Assembly: GCF_030814695.1 (NCBI RefSeq)
Contig: NZ_JAUSVL010000001.1
Coordinates: 1,586,227-1,650,226 of the forward strand
Reading direction: 5' to 3'
Source: Oligosphaera ethanolica
GTDB lineage: Bacteria; Verrucomicrobiota; Lentisphaeria; Oligosphaerales; Oligosphaeraceae
Length of the DNA stretch: 64,000 bases
The translations under genes and the position numbers were made by a program. Positions 26,473-36,060 of this stretch are shown one piece after another (position 1 is the stretch's first letter; each line of letters opens with the position of its first letter). The notes under the pieces were generated by a model, which saw nothing but the letters and a program-made list of their open reading frames with translations, made no database searches and had not been told where the DNA came from.

Positions 26473-29028
26473 ATGCCCCGTCTGCCCATCTACGACATCG
26501 AAGCGAGTTTTCTGGCGGCGCTGCGCGCGTCGGGGCAGGTTGTGCTGACGGCGCCGACGGGTTCCGGTAAGTCCACGCAGATCCCGCGCATGATGCTGCC
26601 CTTGCTGCCGGCTGGCGAGCGCATACTGGTACTGCAGCCGCGGCGCCTGGCCGCGCGCATGCTTGCCGAACGGGTCGCCGAAGAGCTGGGTGAGAAGCCG
26701 GGTGGCCTGGTCGGCTACCAGACCCGCTTCGAGCGCTGTCACGGTGCCGACACACGCATTCTTTTCATCACCGAGGGCATACTGCCACGCATGCTGCAAG
26801 GCGACCGCGCCCTGCGCGGCATCGGTGCCATTATCTTCGACGAGTTTCACGAACGCAGCCTCCATGTCGACCTCGGCCTGGCCCTGGCCCGTGAATGCCG
26901 GCAGTGCTACCGGCCGGATCTGCGTCTGGTGGTAATGTCGGCGACCATCGTCGCCGAGCCCCTCCAGGCCTACCTCGATGGCTGCCCGCACATCCACGCC
27001 GATGGCCGCTGCTACCCGGTGACGACCAGCTACCTGCCGCCCGCGCCGCGACAGCCTGTCACCAGCGCCGCCGCCATGGCCGCCCGGCAGATCATCGCCA
27101 GCGGCGAAATCGGCGACATCCTCATTTTCATGCCCGGCGTCTATGAAATCCGTCAGACTGCGGACGAATGCCGGCGGCTCTGCGGCGCCGCCAGCGTCAG
27201 CGTCCTCCCGCTCTACGGCGAAATGCCACCAGAAGAGCAGCACCAAGTCATGGCTCCGGCCGACAAGCGTAAAATCATCATCGCCACAAATATCGCCGAG
27301 ACCTCGCTGACCATACCCGGCGTGCGTATCGTCATCGACAGCGGCCAGGCCCGCAGCAACCGCTACGACGCCGTGCGCGGCGTCAATATGCTCGAAACGC
27401 GCCCCATCGCCCGCGACTCTGCCGACCAGCGCGCCGGCCGCGCCGGCCGTGAGGCACCCGGAAGCTGCTGGCGCCTTTGGTCGGAGCTCGAGCACAACGC
27501 CAAGCCGTCACGCAGCCTGCCGGAAATCCAACGCGTGGACCTAGCCGAAACCCTCATGCTCAGTAACGCCTTCGGCTTTCATGCCCCAGCGGCCTTTCCC
27601 TGGTTTGAAGCACCGCCCGAACGGGCAATCACCGGCGCCCAGCGACTACTGGAAGAACTGGGAATACTGCGTAAGAACCACGGCGGCCTCAGCGATCTCG
27701 GTCGCCAGCTGCTGCCCTTCCCCGCCCACCCGCGATTGTCCATGCTGATGTGGCTGGGCGCACAGGCCGGCTGCTTCGGCCACTGCGCCCTGGCGGCGGC
27801 CATCATCGCCGGCCGACCACTGATCACCGGCCGCAGCGGCGGCGGCGAGCAACGCCGCCAGCGCCGGCAGGACGCTCGCCAACTCAGCCGCGCCGAGGCC
27901 CTGCCACAATCCGATTTCTTCACCCTCTTTGGACTCCTTGACGCCGCGCGCGACGGCCGCTTCGACCTGGAGACCTGCCAGTCACTGGGCATCCATGCCG
28001 GCGCCGCCCGCGATGTCTGGCGCGATGCCGGCGAGTACAGCCGCCTGGCGCAGCGGGCATCGTGGCCGACTCGCGACGAAGAAGGCCGCGAAATCGCCTT
28101 CCTGCAGTGTCTCCTCCGCGCTTTCCCAGACCGCATCGCCAAACGCCGCGACGCTGGCACCCTGCTCTGCCTCCTTGCCGATGGCCGCTACGCCGAGCTC
28201 AGCAAGGACAGCGTCGCCAGGGACGAGCCGTTACTCATCGTCGCCGAAATCCGCGAAGGCATCGCCAGCAGCGGCCTGCAAAGCAGCAAGCTCAGCATCG
28301 GCCTGGCCTCAGGCTGCCGTGAAGAGTGGCTGTGGGAATTCTTCCCCGACGAGTGGGTGGACAGCGATGACATCAGCTGGGACGAAAAGCTCCAGCAGGT
28401 TGTCAGCCGCCGCACACTGTCCTGCCTGGGGCTGCTCATGGAGGAAAGCATCCGCCAGCAGCCCGACGTCACCGTCGCCGCCGAGGTCATCGCCCAGCGC
28501 CTGGACGAAGGCAAACTCGCCCTCCCCGGCTGGGACGACGACGTCGAAGCCTGGATTGCCCGCGTCCGCTGGCTGGCCGAAATCTTCCCGGAACGCCAAC
28601 TGCCAACCTACAGTGAGCAGGACCGCCAGGCCATCCACCGCCGCCTCTGCGCAGGCGAATACTCCTTCCGCGCCGTCAAAGCCAAGAGCTGCCTGGAAGC
28701 CGCCCGCCAGCAACTCAGCCCGCAGGACCGGCAATTCGTAGACCAAATGGCGCCCGCCCAGATCATGCTCCCCAAGGGGCGCCGCATGCGTATCGAATAT
28801 CGCCCCGGACTGCCCGCAAAAGGCCGCGCCCGCATCCAGGACCTCTACGACCTCAAAAGCGAGGCGCTGAACATCGCCGGCGGTCGCGCCAAACTCCTGC
28901 TGGATATCCTCGCGCCAAATATGCGTACCGTGCAGATCACTGACGACTTGCCGCGCTTCTGGGAAGTGCACTACCCGCGTCTGCGCTCAGAACTCTCACG
29001 GCGCTACCCCAAACACGAATGGCGATGA
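26473..29028 (+). CDS. hrpB: ATP-dependent helicase HrpB
   Basis: An 851-residue DEAH-box-type helicase. Walker A is APTGSGKST (27-35), the Walker B box is DEFH (123-126) followed by ERS, motif III is SAT (156-158), then NIAETSLTIPGVRIVIDSG and QRAGRAGR (from 319) complete the RecA-like pair. The long C-terminal part carries the HrpB-specific domain with LPKGRRMRIEYRPGLPAKGRARIQDLYDL. Length matches E. coli HrpB. I chose the ATG at 26473 (MPRLPIYD); an upstream in-frame extension overlaps the lipoprotein gene and is spurious. The cellular role of HrpB is not well defined. Confidence 0.93.
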   Translation: MPRLPIYDIEASFLAALRASGQVVLTAPTGSGKSTQIPRMMLPLLPAGERILVLQPRRLAARMLAERVAEELGEKPGGLVGYQTRFERCHGADTRILFITEGILPRMLQGDRALRGIGAIIFDEFHERSLHVDLGLALARECRQCYRPDLRLVVMSATIVAEPLQAYLDGCPHIHADGRCYPVTTSYLPPAPRQPVTSAAAMAARQIIASGEIGDILIFMPGVYEIRQTADECRRLCGAASVSVLPLYGEMPPEEQHQVMAPADKRKIIIATNIAETSLTIPGVRIVIDSGQARSNRYDAVRGVNMLETRPIARDSADQRAGRAGREAPGSCWRLWSELEHNAKPSRSLPEIQRVDLAETLMLSNAFGFHAPAAFPWFEAPPERAITGAQRLLEELGILRKNHGGLSDLGRQLLPFPAHPRLSMLMWLGAQAGCFGHCALAAAIIAGRPLITGRSGGGEQRRQRRQDARQLSRAEALPQSDFFTLFGLLDAARDGRFDLETCQSLGIHAGAARDVWRDAGEYSRLAQRASWPTRDEEGREIAFLQCLLRAFPDRIAKRRDAGTLLCLLADGRYAELSKDSVARDEPLLIVAEIREGIASSGLQSSKLSIGLASGCREEWLWEFFPDEWVDSDDISWDEKLQQVVSRRTLSCLGLLMEESIRQQPDVTVAAEVIAQRLDEGKLALPGWDDDVEAWIARVRWLAEIFPERQLPTYSEQDRQAIHRRLCAGEYSFRAVKAKSCLEAARQQLSPQDRQFVDQMAPAQIMLPKGRRMRIEYRPGLPAKGRARIQDLYDLKSEALNIAGGRAKLLLDILAPNMRTVQITDDLPRFWEVHYPRLRSELSRRYPKHEWR

Positions 29029-29033
29029 CGTGG

Positions 29034-29260
29034 CCGATTGCGGTCGATTGCGGTCGATTGCGGTCGAATGCCCTCGATTGCGGTCGATTGCGGGCGGTTG
29101 CGGTCGATTGCGGTCGATTGCGGTCGAATGCCCTCGATTGCGGTCGATTGCTGCCGAGTGCGGTCGATTGCTGCCGAGTGCTGTCGATTGCGGTCGATTG
29201 CCGTCGATTGCGGTCGATTGCCGTCGATTGCGGTCGATTGCGGTCGAGTGCGGTCGAATG
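29034..29260. repeat. 11-bp tandem repeat (GATTGCGGTCG)
   Basis: About 20 tandem copies of an 11-base unit, GATTGCGGTCG, with variants such as AATGCCCTCG, GTGCTGTCG and GATTGCCGTCG. It begins directly at the hrpB stop codon and fills the gap before the convergent hydrolase gene. No gene is present. Confidence 0.92.
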
Positions 29261-29308
29261 CCTCCGGGGCCGTCAAATCCTTTTCGGCCCCTGTCGCCTA
29301 CCTCGTCG

Positions 29309-30703
29309 TCACTTCTTGTCGTCGGCTTGCGCGGGACGCAGGAGCATGCGTCGGGGCAATGGTTTGGCTTTCGCCCACATCTCGTCGGTCAGCTCCTGCG
29401 ACTGCTTGATGTATTCGGCCTCGCGGGGCTTGTGTTCGGCATAGACTTTGGCCATGGCATTGTGATAGCCCTGGTTGCTGGTGCGGGCGGCATTCTTGGC
29501 GGTGATGCGTTCCAGCATGGCGTCGTAGTCGTTGAAATCGAGGTCTTTTTCCCGGCTGAGGCCGTGGCGCCACATCGCGAAATTCCGCAGGTAGCGGCTG
29601 CTGATAGAATGGCGTTTATCATTGAGCTTCATGACTTCGCCGGCTTGTTGCAGCATGGGCGACTTTTCCAGCTGGCCGAGATTGACGCCGGCGGCCCAGG
29701 CCGCGTGATCCGCCGTCACCACGACGGCGTCGTCAATCAGCAGGGTGAATTCGCCTACCGGCAGTCCCTTGATGACCAGCAGTTCTTCGCACAGATCATT
29801 CCAGAGCTCCGGCAGCCAGGCCAATGCCTGCTGGGTGCCCGGGGGCATCGGGAAAGGCAGCGACTTGGCCAAGTAATTGAATTTCATTTCGCCGCCGATG
29901 TAACTCAGGCCATCCGCCTGGCAGTTCAGCGTGCTGCGCACGGCACTGGCCGCGGCGTCAATCTCCACGCGCGTCACCGCCTTGGGCGCGCCGCAATCCT
30001 TGAGGAAATAATAGGCCATGACCAGATGGCCGGCCGCACCGGGATGCACGCGATCGCCGCCGACAATCGTCGCCGCAGGATCGCCTTGCTGGACTTTGGC
30101 ATTAAGGGCGCTCATGGCGCCATGGAAATCCACCACGCGACCGTCGTGCTTGGCGGCCAGCTCGCGAGCCTTCTGTCCACAGATACCCAGGGCGTCATTG
30201 ACCCCGAAGTTATTGGGCTTGTCCATGGTCGACGTCTGGTCGAAAATGGACGGCGTGATGAAAATCAGCCGGCACTGGTCGTCGCGCAGTTTTTGTGCCA
30301 GCGTGGCCATGGACGCCGCGTGCCGGTCGATGGCGCCTTTTTTGCGCTCGGCCATTTCCGGCGTATCGGGCTTGTCGCTGTACTGGCCGCGACCGACGTC
30401 ATTCATGCCAAGCATAATGCTAGCCACGGTCGGCGCGAAGGGTTTGATGTCCCAATCATAGCGACCGACCGCACCAGCGGCGGAATCACCGGAAATGCCG
30501 GCGTTGGTCATGGTGAATTTCTGCTCTGGATAGCGGGTGACATAGTAGAGATAGACGTAGGAATGATAGCCACCGCCATGCGTGATGCTGTCGCCAACAG
30601 CCGCCCAGCGATCGCCCGCACGAAAAATCGGCTCCGGCAAGGTCTGCGCAAACAACCAGGACGTGGCAAGTAACGACAATAAGCAAAGTCGGCGAAATAT
30701 CAT
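29309..30703 (-). CDS. SGNH/GDSL family hydrolase, secreted
   Basis: A 464-residue protein with a signal peptide (CLLSLLATSWLFAQ). The start at 30703 has GGGAGA upstream. Block I is AVGDSITHGGGY with Ser39 as nucleophile, block III is LGMNDVG, and block V is DRVHPGAAGHLVMAY with the Asp-His pair. These proteins hydrolyse ester bonds, often acetyl groups on glycans. The C-terminal ~200 residues beyond the SGNH fold are unassigned. It follows the Gfo/Idh/MocA gene by 60 bases on the same strand, so both may serve carbohydrate breakdown. Confidence 0.88.
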   Translation of the reverse strand: MIFRRLCLLSLLATSWLFAQTLPEPIFRAGDRWAAVGDSITHGGGYHSYVYLYYVTRYPEQKFTMTNAGISGDSAAGAVGRYDWDIKPFAPTVASIMLGMNDVGRGQYSDKPDTPEMAERKKGAIDRHAASMATLAQKLRDDQCRLIFITPSIFDQTSTMDKPNNFGVNDALGICGQKARELAAKHDGRVVDFHGAMSALNAKVQQGDPAATIVGGDRVHPGAAGHLVMAYYFLKDCGAPKAVTRVEIDAAASAVRSTLNCQADGLSYIGGEMKFNYLAKSLPFPMPPGTQQALAWLPELWNDLCEELLVIKGLPVGEFTLLIDDAVVVTADHAAWAAGVNLGQLEKSPMLQQAGEVMKLNDKRHSISSRYLRNFAMWRHGLSREKDLDFNDYDAMLERITAKNAARTSNQGYHNAMAKVYAEHKPREAEYIKQSQELTDEMWAKAKPLPRRMLLRPAQADDKK

Positions 30704-30763
30704 TGTTGTTCTCCCGATGAAAGTTAAACATTCTATCACGACAAACGATCGAATCATGCGTTG

Positions 30764-32116
30764 TTAAACGCGGGGAATTTTTTCCAGTTCCCAGCCTGCA
30801 CGATAGGGCTCGCCGTTGATGATGGCGTCGGCTTCTGGCAGGCCCTTGGCGCACATGCTCTTGGCGTCCCAGTGGATTTTCTTGCCGCTGCGGATAGCCA
30901 GTACGCCGAGCAGGGCGAGCTCCGTCAAACGGGCCGCGTAGCCGAATTCGGTACCGCTGGGCGCGCCGCCTTTGCAAGCGTCTATCCACTCGCGGTGATG
31001 CCCCGGCGAGCGCGGCAGGGTTGGCGCCGGTTGCTTGTAGCTCTTGGCGAGCTTGTCCGGCAGCAGGAACGGCGTCTGCCCCAGACCCGGACATACCAAC
31101 ATGCCCTTTGGACCGACAAAATAACAGCCACGCCGCGGCCATTCCATGCCGGCCGGCCAGCTGGCCGGTGTCGGCGGCCGCATGCCGCCGTCATACCAGG
31201 TCACCTTCACCGGCGGCTTGCGACCACGCCGACCAAACTCGTAGTGGCAGATTTCGCTGTGCGGCGTGAGCTCGGGCGACGTAAAACCGCCCTGGAATGC
31301 CTCGACCGTGGTCGGCGCGACGAGGTCCAGCGCCCAGCATATCACGTCCATGTCGTGACAGACAAAATCGCCGATGGCGCCCAGCCCGAAGGTCCAGAAA
31401 TCCCGCCAGCGCACCGGCGTGTACACCGGGTGATACGGTCGTGGCTGCCGGGGACCAATCCAGAGGTCCCAGTTGACGCCGTCAGGCATGGCCGGCTCGT
31501 CCTGCGGTGGCGTGACCATCCACTTGTGCCAGCGAGCGGCGGGCACCCACGCATGCGCCTCGGACACCGGGCCAATGGCGCCGTCCCAAAGCCACTCGCA
31601 GGCTTGACGCATGCCCTCGCGAGCATGCCCGAGATTGCCCATCTGCGTGGCCACGCCCATCTCCGCAGCCACCTGCGCCATCAGCCGCGCCTCGCGAATG
31701 TTGTGCGTCAGCGGCTTCTCACAATAGACGTGCTTGCCCTGACGCATGGCATAAATCGATACATACGCGTGGGAAAAATCCGGCGTGGCACACACGACCG
31801 CGTCAATTTCCGGATGCTCAGCCAGCATGACGCGAAAATCCTCGTAGTCCGCACAGCTGTAGCCCGGGTCTTTCTCGCGATAGAACTTCTCTACCGCCGC
31901 TTTGACATTGAGCCGGCCTAGCGGCTTTTTGTAGAAAAAGTCGTCCTGATACTGCGCAATGGGATCGGCGATGGCGACGACCTTCACGTCCGCAAAAGGC
32001 ATGAGGTTGTTGAGCACGCCCATGCCCATGCCGCCGGCGCCTACCAACGCCACATTGACGACACCGCGAGTCACTGGCCGACTGGTCTTTTTGGAAGCTG
32101 ATTTCCTGGGGCTCAT
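30764..32116 (-). CDS. Gfo/Idh/MocA family oxidoreductase
   Basis: A 450-residue NAD(P)-dependent oxidoreductase. The ATG at 32116 has GAAGGAG upstream; the GTG at 32128 lies inside that site. The Rossmann motif is VALVGAGGMGMG (residues 22-33) and the catalytic EKPLTHN motif is present (VYCEKPLTHNIREA). The C-terminal part with WNLWIGP-like (NWDLWIGPRQPRPYHPVYTP) and FGLGAIGDFVCHDMD is typical of the glycoside-linked subgroup abundant in PVC bacteria and Bacteroidetes. Substrate unknown, probably a sugar or polyol derivative. Confidence 0.92.
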   Translation of the reverse strand: MSPRKSASKKTSRPVTRGVVNVALVGAGGMGMGVLNNLMPFADVKVVAIADPIAQYQDDFFYKKPLGRLNVKAAVEKFYREKDPGYSCADYEDFRVMLAEHPEIDAVVCATPDFSHAYVSIYAMRQGKHVYCEKPLTHNIREARLMAQVAAEMGVATQMGNLGHAREGMRQACEWLWDGAIGPVSEAHAWVPAARWHKWMVTPPQDEPAMPDGVNWDLWIGPRQPRPYHPVYTPVRWRDFWTFGLGAIGDFVCHDMDVICWALDLVAPTTVEAFQGGFTSPELTPHSEICHYEFGRRGRKPPVKVTWYDGGMRPPTPASWPAGMEWPRRGCYFVGPKGMLVCPGLGQTPFLLPDKLAKSYKQPAPTLPRSPGHHREWIDACKGGAPSGTEFGYAARLTELALLGVLAIRSGKKIHWDAKSMCAKGLPEADAIINGEPYRAGWELEKIPRV

Positions 32117-32420
32117 GTCCGCATTCACTCCTTCACTGATAGGATCACCGCATATCCACGCCCGTTTGCACCCGGCAATGCTGCCGCCCGCAGAGCCACT
32201 GCCTGCTCGGACTCATAAGAAATTGCCGCCATCAACCCGCATACCGAATACCAAGTCGAGTGGGCAATCATTCTTGTCGGCCGAAAAACTACCCCGACTC
32301 GCGAGCGTTTGCAACCGCCGGGGTGAAAATGCCTAAGGGAACATGTAATCGGTCAGCTAGTGATAATAGATGCCAGACATGCCGCCAATGTCAATCCCAG
32401 GTAAGCAAGTGAGTTCCATT

Positions 32421-32465
32421 GCCCCTTTGGCCCCAGTCAGCTTCGCCGACTGGGGCCAAAGGGGC
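32421..32465. repeat. 18-bp perfect inverted repeat
   Basis: The arms GCCCCTTTGGCCCCAGTC (32421-32438) and its exact complement (32448-32465) are separated by nine bases, AGCTTCGCC. The structure is very stable, but no T-tract follows on either strand, so it is not a standard terminator. Confidence 0.88.
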
Positions 32466-33004
32466 CGAGGAACACGAACATAGTCGCCGTTGTACCCAGG
32501 GCTGCGCACGCCTTCAGAGTGCTTGCCCTGGGCTGGAATGTTTCGCGCTTTCAGCGCTTCTGCCGCTTCGCGGCCAGAAAAACGGGCACGTTTGGCTTAG
32601 CCAGAAGCTCTATGGCTCAATTATCAATGGCTCCTATGTTACATGACCGGATAACCTCGGACAAATCACGTCGTCAGGTCGGCCAAGTTCGGCCCGGAGG
32701 GCCGCACCATGCATAACCCCAGGTGAGGCGCCCGGAGGGCGCCGCAACCCGGGGTGTGACAGCAACTTGGAATTGCGCCCGGAGGGCGCCACATTGGCCT
32801 AGCGCGTCGCGTCCCACGCGCCAGAAAGAGGAATTACTGGCATCCAATATCAATGACTCCTATGTTACATGACCGGATAACCGGGGAATGGGGAGCAGGC
32901 TAAAGCCTGAACTACATACGCCGCCGCCTACCCAAGGAGCATGTAACCTGCAAATTGTCCCCGGTGTTTTCCCCACCGGGGTGGTTACTTACCGATTACG
33001 TCTC

Positions 33005-33098
33005 GCGGCCGTGGAGTGGGCGTCTCGCCCACTCCGACAAGACGGCTCATTAAACCGTCCTCGTCATCCACGCCGACCGTACCCGGCCCGTCTCCCCC
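33005..33098 (+). repeat. Solitary REP-like unit
   Basis: A single unit of the array that flanks the transposase gene, about 28 kb away. It contains the same 23-bp palindrome with loop TCT at 33013-33035, then GACAAGACGG, a diverged TCATTAAACCGTCCTCGTC, CCACGCCGACCGTACCCGG and CCCGTCTCCC. It shows that the unit is dispersed as well as tandem. Confidence 0.88.
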
Positions 33099-33417
33099 GC
33101 CACACGAGCCGTGCGCACAGCGGCTGAAAGCCGCTACTACTCTGGGCCCGCTATGACTCCGCTGCCGCAAAGGTCGGCGGAAATCAAGGTCGGATGGTTG
33201 GGCGGCGGCGGGCCGTGGGTTTCCTGCAAATTGTCTCCGGTGTTTTCCCCGCTGGGGTGATGGCTGACCGATTACGTGAACGTAGCGGTCGCAAAAAGAC
33301 TATAGACAGGCTTATTCGCCAATAAAGGGCGCAAACCTTTCGTTAGTCATAGTCATGCTTGCCAGTTGCTCCCGAGCTGTCGTCATCATTATCTTGATTG
33401 TTGTTCCACCATTTCTC

Positions 33418-36009
33418 ATGCGCTCTCGTCTTCATCACTTTACTTTTCTCGCCTTGCTTGCCTGTTTGGCCACCGTCTGGGCGGCCGACGACGCGCCGTT
33501 GGCAGACAGCATAGTGGTCTCTGAGCAAAGTCTGCCCTTCACCTACAGCATCCGCATTCGGGCGTTCACGGAGAAATCCGAGAAGATCAACAACCCTGTG
33601 CGCTGGTTGCCGCTGGAGACGGTGATCGCCGACGGCACCTACGTGCAGGCCGGTGATGTCGTGGCAACCTTCAGCAGCGAAGAGACCGCGAACGACCTTA
33701 TCGCTCTGAAACTGCAGCAGGCGGTGATTGACGCCAATGTGGATCGGCGACTGGCCGAGATCGACAACAACGCCGTCGATCTGACGGACCAGATGGGCAC
33801 CCTCCAGGACAAGCTGTCCGCGCTTGAAGCCAAACTCGAACGCCTGCGCAGCGAGCCCAATCCGGACGACGTGCGCATTGCCGAGGGGCGCTTGCGGGTG
33901 GCGACCCTCAACGTCAATGCCAGCCAAAAAGACTTCACCAAAGCCGAAGACCGCTTCAAACGCGCCATGATCTCACGCGCCGAATTGGACAGCTACGAGA
34001 AAGACCTGCGCGAAAAAGAGGCACGGGCCCGCTTCGCCACCCAGGAACTCGAAGTCACCAAAAATCCACCGACGGTGCCCAACGACATCAAACGCACCGA
34101 AATCGACATTGAAAACACCAAACTGGAAGTCGAGAAGCTGGCCTTTGAGATGTCCGAACAGGAAAAAATTTCCGTCATCCAGAAGGACGCCGCCAGGATT
34201 CACCAGCGCCGCAATCAGAAAGAGATCGCCGACAAGGAGAAGGACCTGCAGCACACCAGCGTGAAGGCGCCGATTGCCGGCTTTGTCAGCCACAACCGCG
34301 TCTTCAACAGCGAGCTCATTCCCGGCCTGAAGATGTGGGACAACTACGCCTTCATGGAGATACCGGAGATAGCGACGATCGGTTTTCGCGGCGTGCTGCA
34401 CGAGTCGGTGCGCAAACATTTCAAAGAAGGGGACGAGGTACGCATCCGCGTGAATGGCCGCTATGCCGATGCCATCTCGGGCCGCCTCAAATCCATCAGC
34501 ACGCTATCGCATGACCTGGCCGAGAAGGAGGAGTCCGGCGGCGGCGATGTCAAGACCTTCGGCGTAAAAGTGTTTGACGTGGTTATCACGACGACCGAAC
34601 CGCTGTCCTGGCTGCGCCCCGGCATGCGCGGCGAGGCTGATCTCCTGGCGAGCACGCCGATTGTCGGCCCGGCCCTGCCTCTGCAATATGTGCTGCAGCA
34701 GGACGGCAAGTCATTCGTCGCCGAAAACGGCTTGTACCGCGAAGTGAGCGGCACGGTCGTGGGCAGCTTTTTCATCCTCGACAACCCGTCCTGGCTGGAC
34801 AAACGGGTCACCGCCCGTGGCACTTTTCCCGTGCGCAAAGACGACGACGGCAAGGAGGAAAAACGCCTGAGCGCCTCCGGCGAACTCCTGCCTGTACGGT
34901 CGACAGACATTCTGGTGCCAGACATCGGCCGCTGGCCCTGGCCCAAAATCACCTGGCTCATCCCGGAAGAGAGCATGGTCAAAGCCGGCGACGTCGTCGC
35001 CAAGCTCGATCCCGAAGAGCGCGAAAAGCGCATCAGCAACATCAGCGCCAACTACACCGAAGTCGAAAGCCGCTGCAACGAGCTGGAAAAAAAGATAGAA
35101 ATCACCCGCCGCAACGGCGAATTCCGCCAGACCAACGCCAGCAACAACCTGGCGACGGTGCGCATCAGCAGCGGCGAAACGCTGAATTATGTCTCGCCAT
35201 TGCCAGTCTTTCGCGGTGAAATGACGCTCAAACTAGCCAAAATCCAGCTGGCGGCCACGCAGCGGCGGCTGGACCGCGAGTTAGGCAAAAAGAATCCAAC
35301 GATGTCCCCGGTGGAGCTGGCGAAACTCAAACGGACCTTGCGGCGGCACACGCTGAAAGTAGAACAGGCCGAGCTCAATTTAAGCAAGGACCGCGAGGGC
35401 GCCACCCGCATCGCCAAGAGCCGCGCGGCGCTGAATTTGGCTGACGCCGAGGCGAATCTGGAGAGCACCGCCAAGTCGGTGCATTTTGACAACTTGAGCA
35501 TCCGTCGCGAATATGATCGCAACAAACAACAGCTTGGGAATATCGACCGGCGCCTGCAGCGGGAGATCCGGCGACGGGACAACCACGTGATCACGTCGCC
35601 AGCGGACGGCTTGATCTGTTACAACAAAGTCTTCAATGGCAACAATATGGCGAAGGTTTCGCTGGGCAACACCGTCGGTCCGCGCTTCAACATTCTATCC
35701 ATTCCTGATGTCAGCGAGATGGAAATCAAGGTCGAGGTACCGGAGAAGTATTACGGCGACGTCCATTCGGGCCTGGAGGTGGAGGTGCGCATACCCTCTT
35801 TAGGCGAGGCGCGCCTGGCCGGCACCGTCAGCAAAGTGGACCTGCTGTTTTCCAATCGCGGCAAGAAGGACAGCCAGCTTGGGCTGTACTCGTCGCACGA
35901 GCCTTTGGGCGAAGTAACCTTCGCAGTGCGCATTACCGTCAAGACTGACCACGATCGCCTCAAACCCGGACTGATCAGCGAGGTCTTCTTCCCCTTCCAG
36001 AAACGCTAG
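33418..36009 (+). CDS. Tandem-duplicated periplasmic adaptor protein (HlyD/MacA-like)
   Basis: An 863-residue secreted adaptor, about twice the usual length. The ATG at 33418 gives a standard signal peptide (FLALLACLATVWA); an ATG 63 bases upstream is possible. The first module has a half-lipoyl WLPLETVIADGTYVQAGDVVATF, a long coiled coil and the closing half VKAPIAGFVSHNRVF, then a beta-barrel region. A second full module repeats this order: LLPVRSTDILVPDIGRW with VKAGDVVAKLDPEE, a second coiled coil, then VITSPADGLICYNKVFNG and a barrel. It is the first gene of an export operon followed by a second adaptor and a MacB-type transporter. Adaptors bridge inner-membrane pumps to TolC. Confidence 0.85.
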   Translation: MRSRLHHFTFLALLACLATVWAADDAPLADSIVVSEQSLPFTYSIRIRAFTEKSEKINNPVRWLPLETVIADGTYVQAGDVVATFSSEETANDLIALKLQQAVIDANVDRRLAEIDNNAVDLTDQMGTLQDKLSALEAKLERLRSEPNPDDVRIAEGRLRVATLNVNASQKDFTKAEDRFKRAMISRAELDSYEKDLREKEARARFATQELEVTKNPPTVPNDIKRTEIDIENTKLEVEKLAFEMSEQEKISVIQKDAARIHQRRNQKEIADKEKDLQHTSVKAPIAGFVSHNRVFNSELIPGLKMWDNYAFMEIPEIATIGFRGVLHESVRKHFKEGDEVRIRVNGRYADAISGRLKSISTLSHDLAEKEESGGGDVKTFGVKVFDVVITTTEPLSWLRPGMRGEADLLASTPIVGPALPLQYVLQQDGKSFVAENGLYREVSGTVVGSFFILDNPSWLDKRVTARGTFPVRKDDDGKEEKRLSASGELLPVRSTDILVPDIGRWPWPKITWLIPEESMVKAGDVVAKLDPEEREKRISNISANYTEVESRCNELEKKIEITRRNGEFRQTNASNNLATVRISSGETLNYVSPLPVFRGEMTLKLAKIQLAATQRRLDRELGKKNPTMSPVELAKLKRTLRRHTLKVEQAELNLSKDREGATRIAKSRAALNLADAEANLESTAKSVHFDNLSIRREYDRNKQQLGNIDRRLQREIRRRDNHVITSPADGLICYNKVFNGNNMAKVSLGNTVGPRFNILSIPDVSEMEIKVEVPEKYYGDVHSGLEVEVRIPSLGEARLAGTVSKVDLLFSNRGKKDSQLGLYSSHEPLGEVTFAVRITVKTDHDRLKPGLISEVFFPFQKR

Positions 36010-36060
36010 CCAGAAAGAACCGCCAACGCCGACAGACGCCGGCAATGCCATCCAGACAGC

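Larger units (their letters stand above)
32117..33417. other. 1.3 kb intergenic region rich in dispersed repeats, no gene
   Basis: Between the divergent oxidoreductase and adaptor genes I find no credible gene. The region holds an 18-bp perfect hairpin (32421-32465), a 34-bp direct repeat (32623-32656 and 32849-32882, one mismatch), a 55-bp direct repeat (32947-33001 and 33223-33277) that includes a CCCCGGTG/CACCGGGG stem, GC palindromes of the type GCGCCCGGAGGGCGCC (32728-32790), and one solitary REP-like unit (33005-33098). It looks like a sink for mobile short repeats. Confidence 0.75.
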
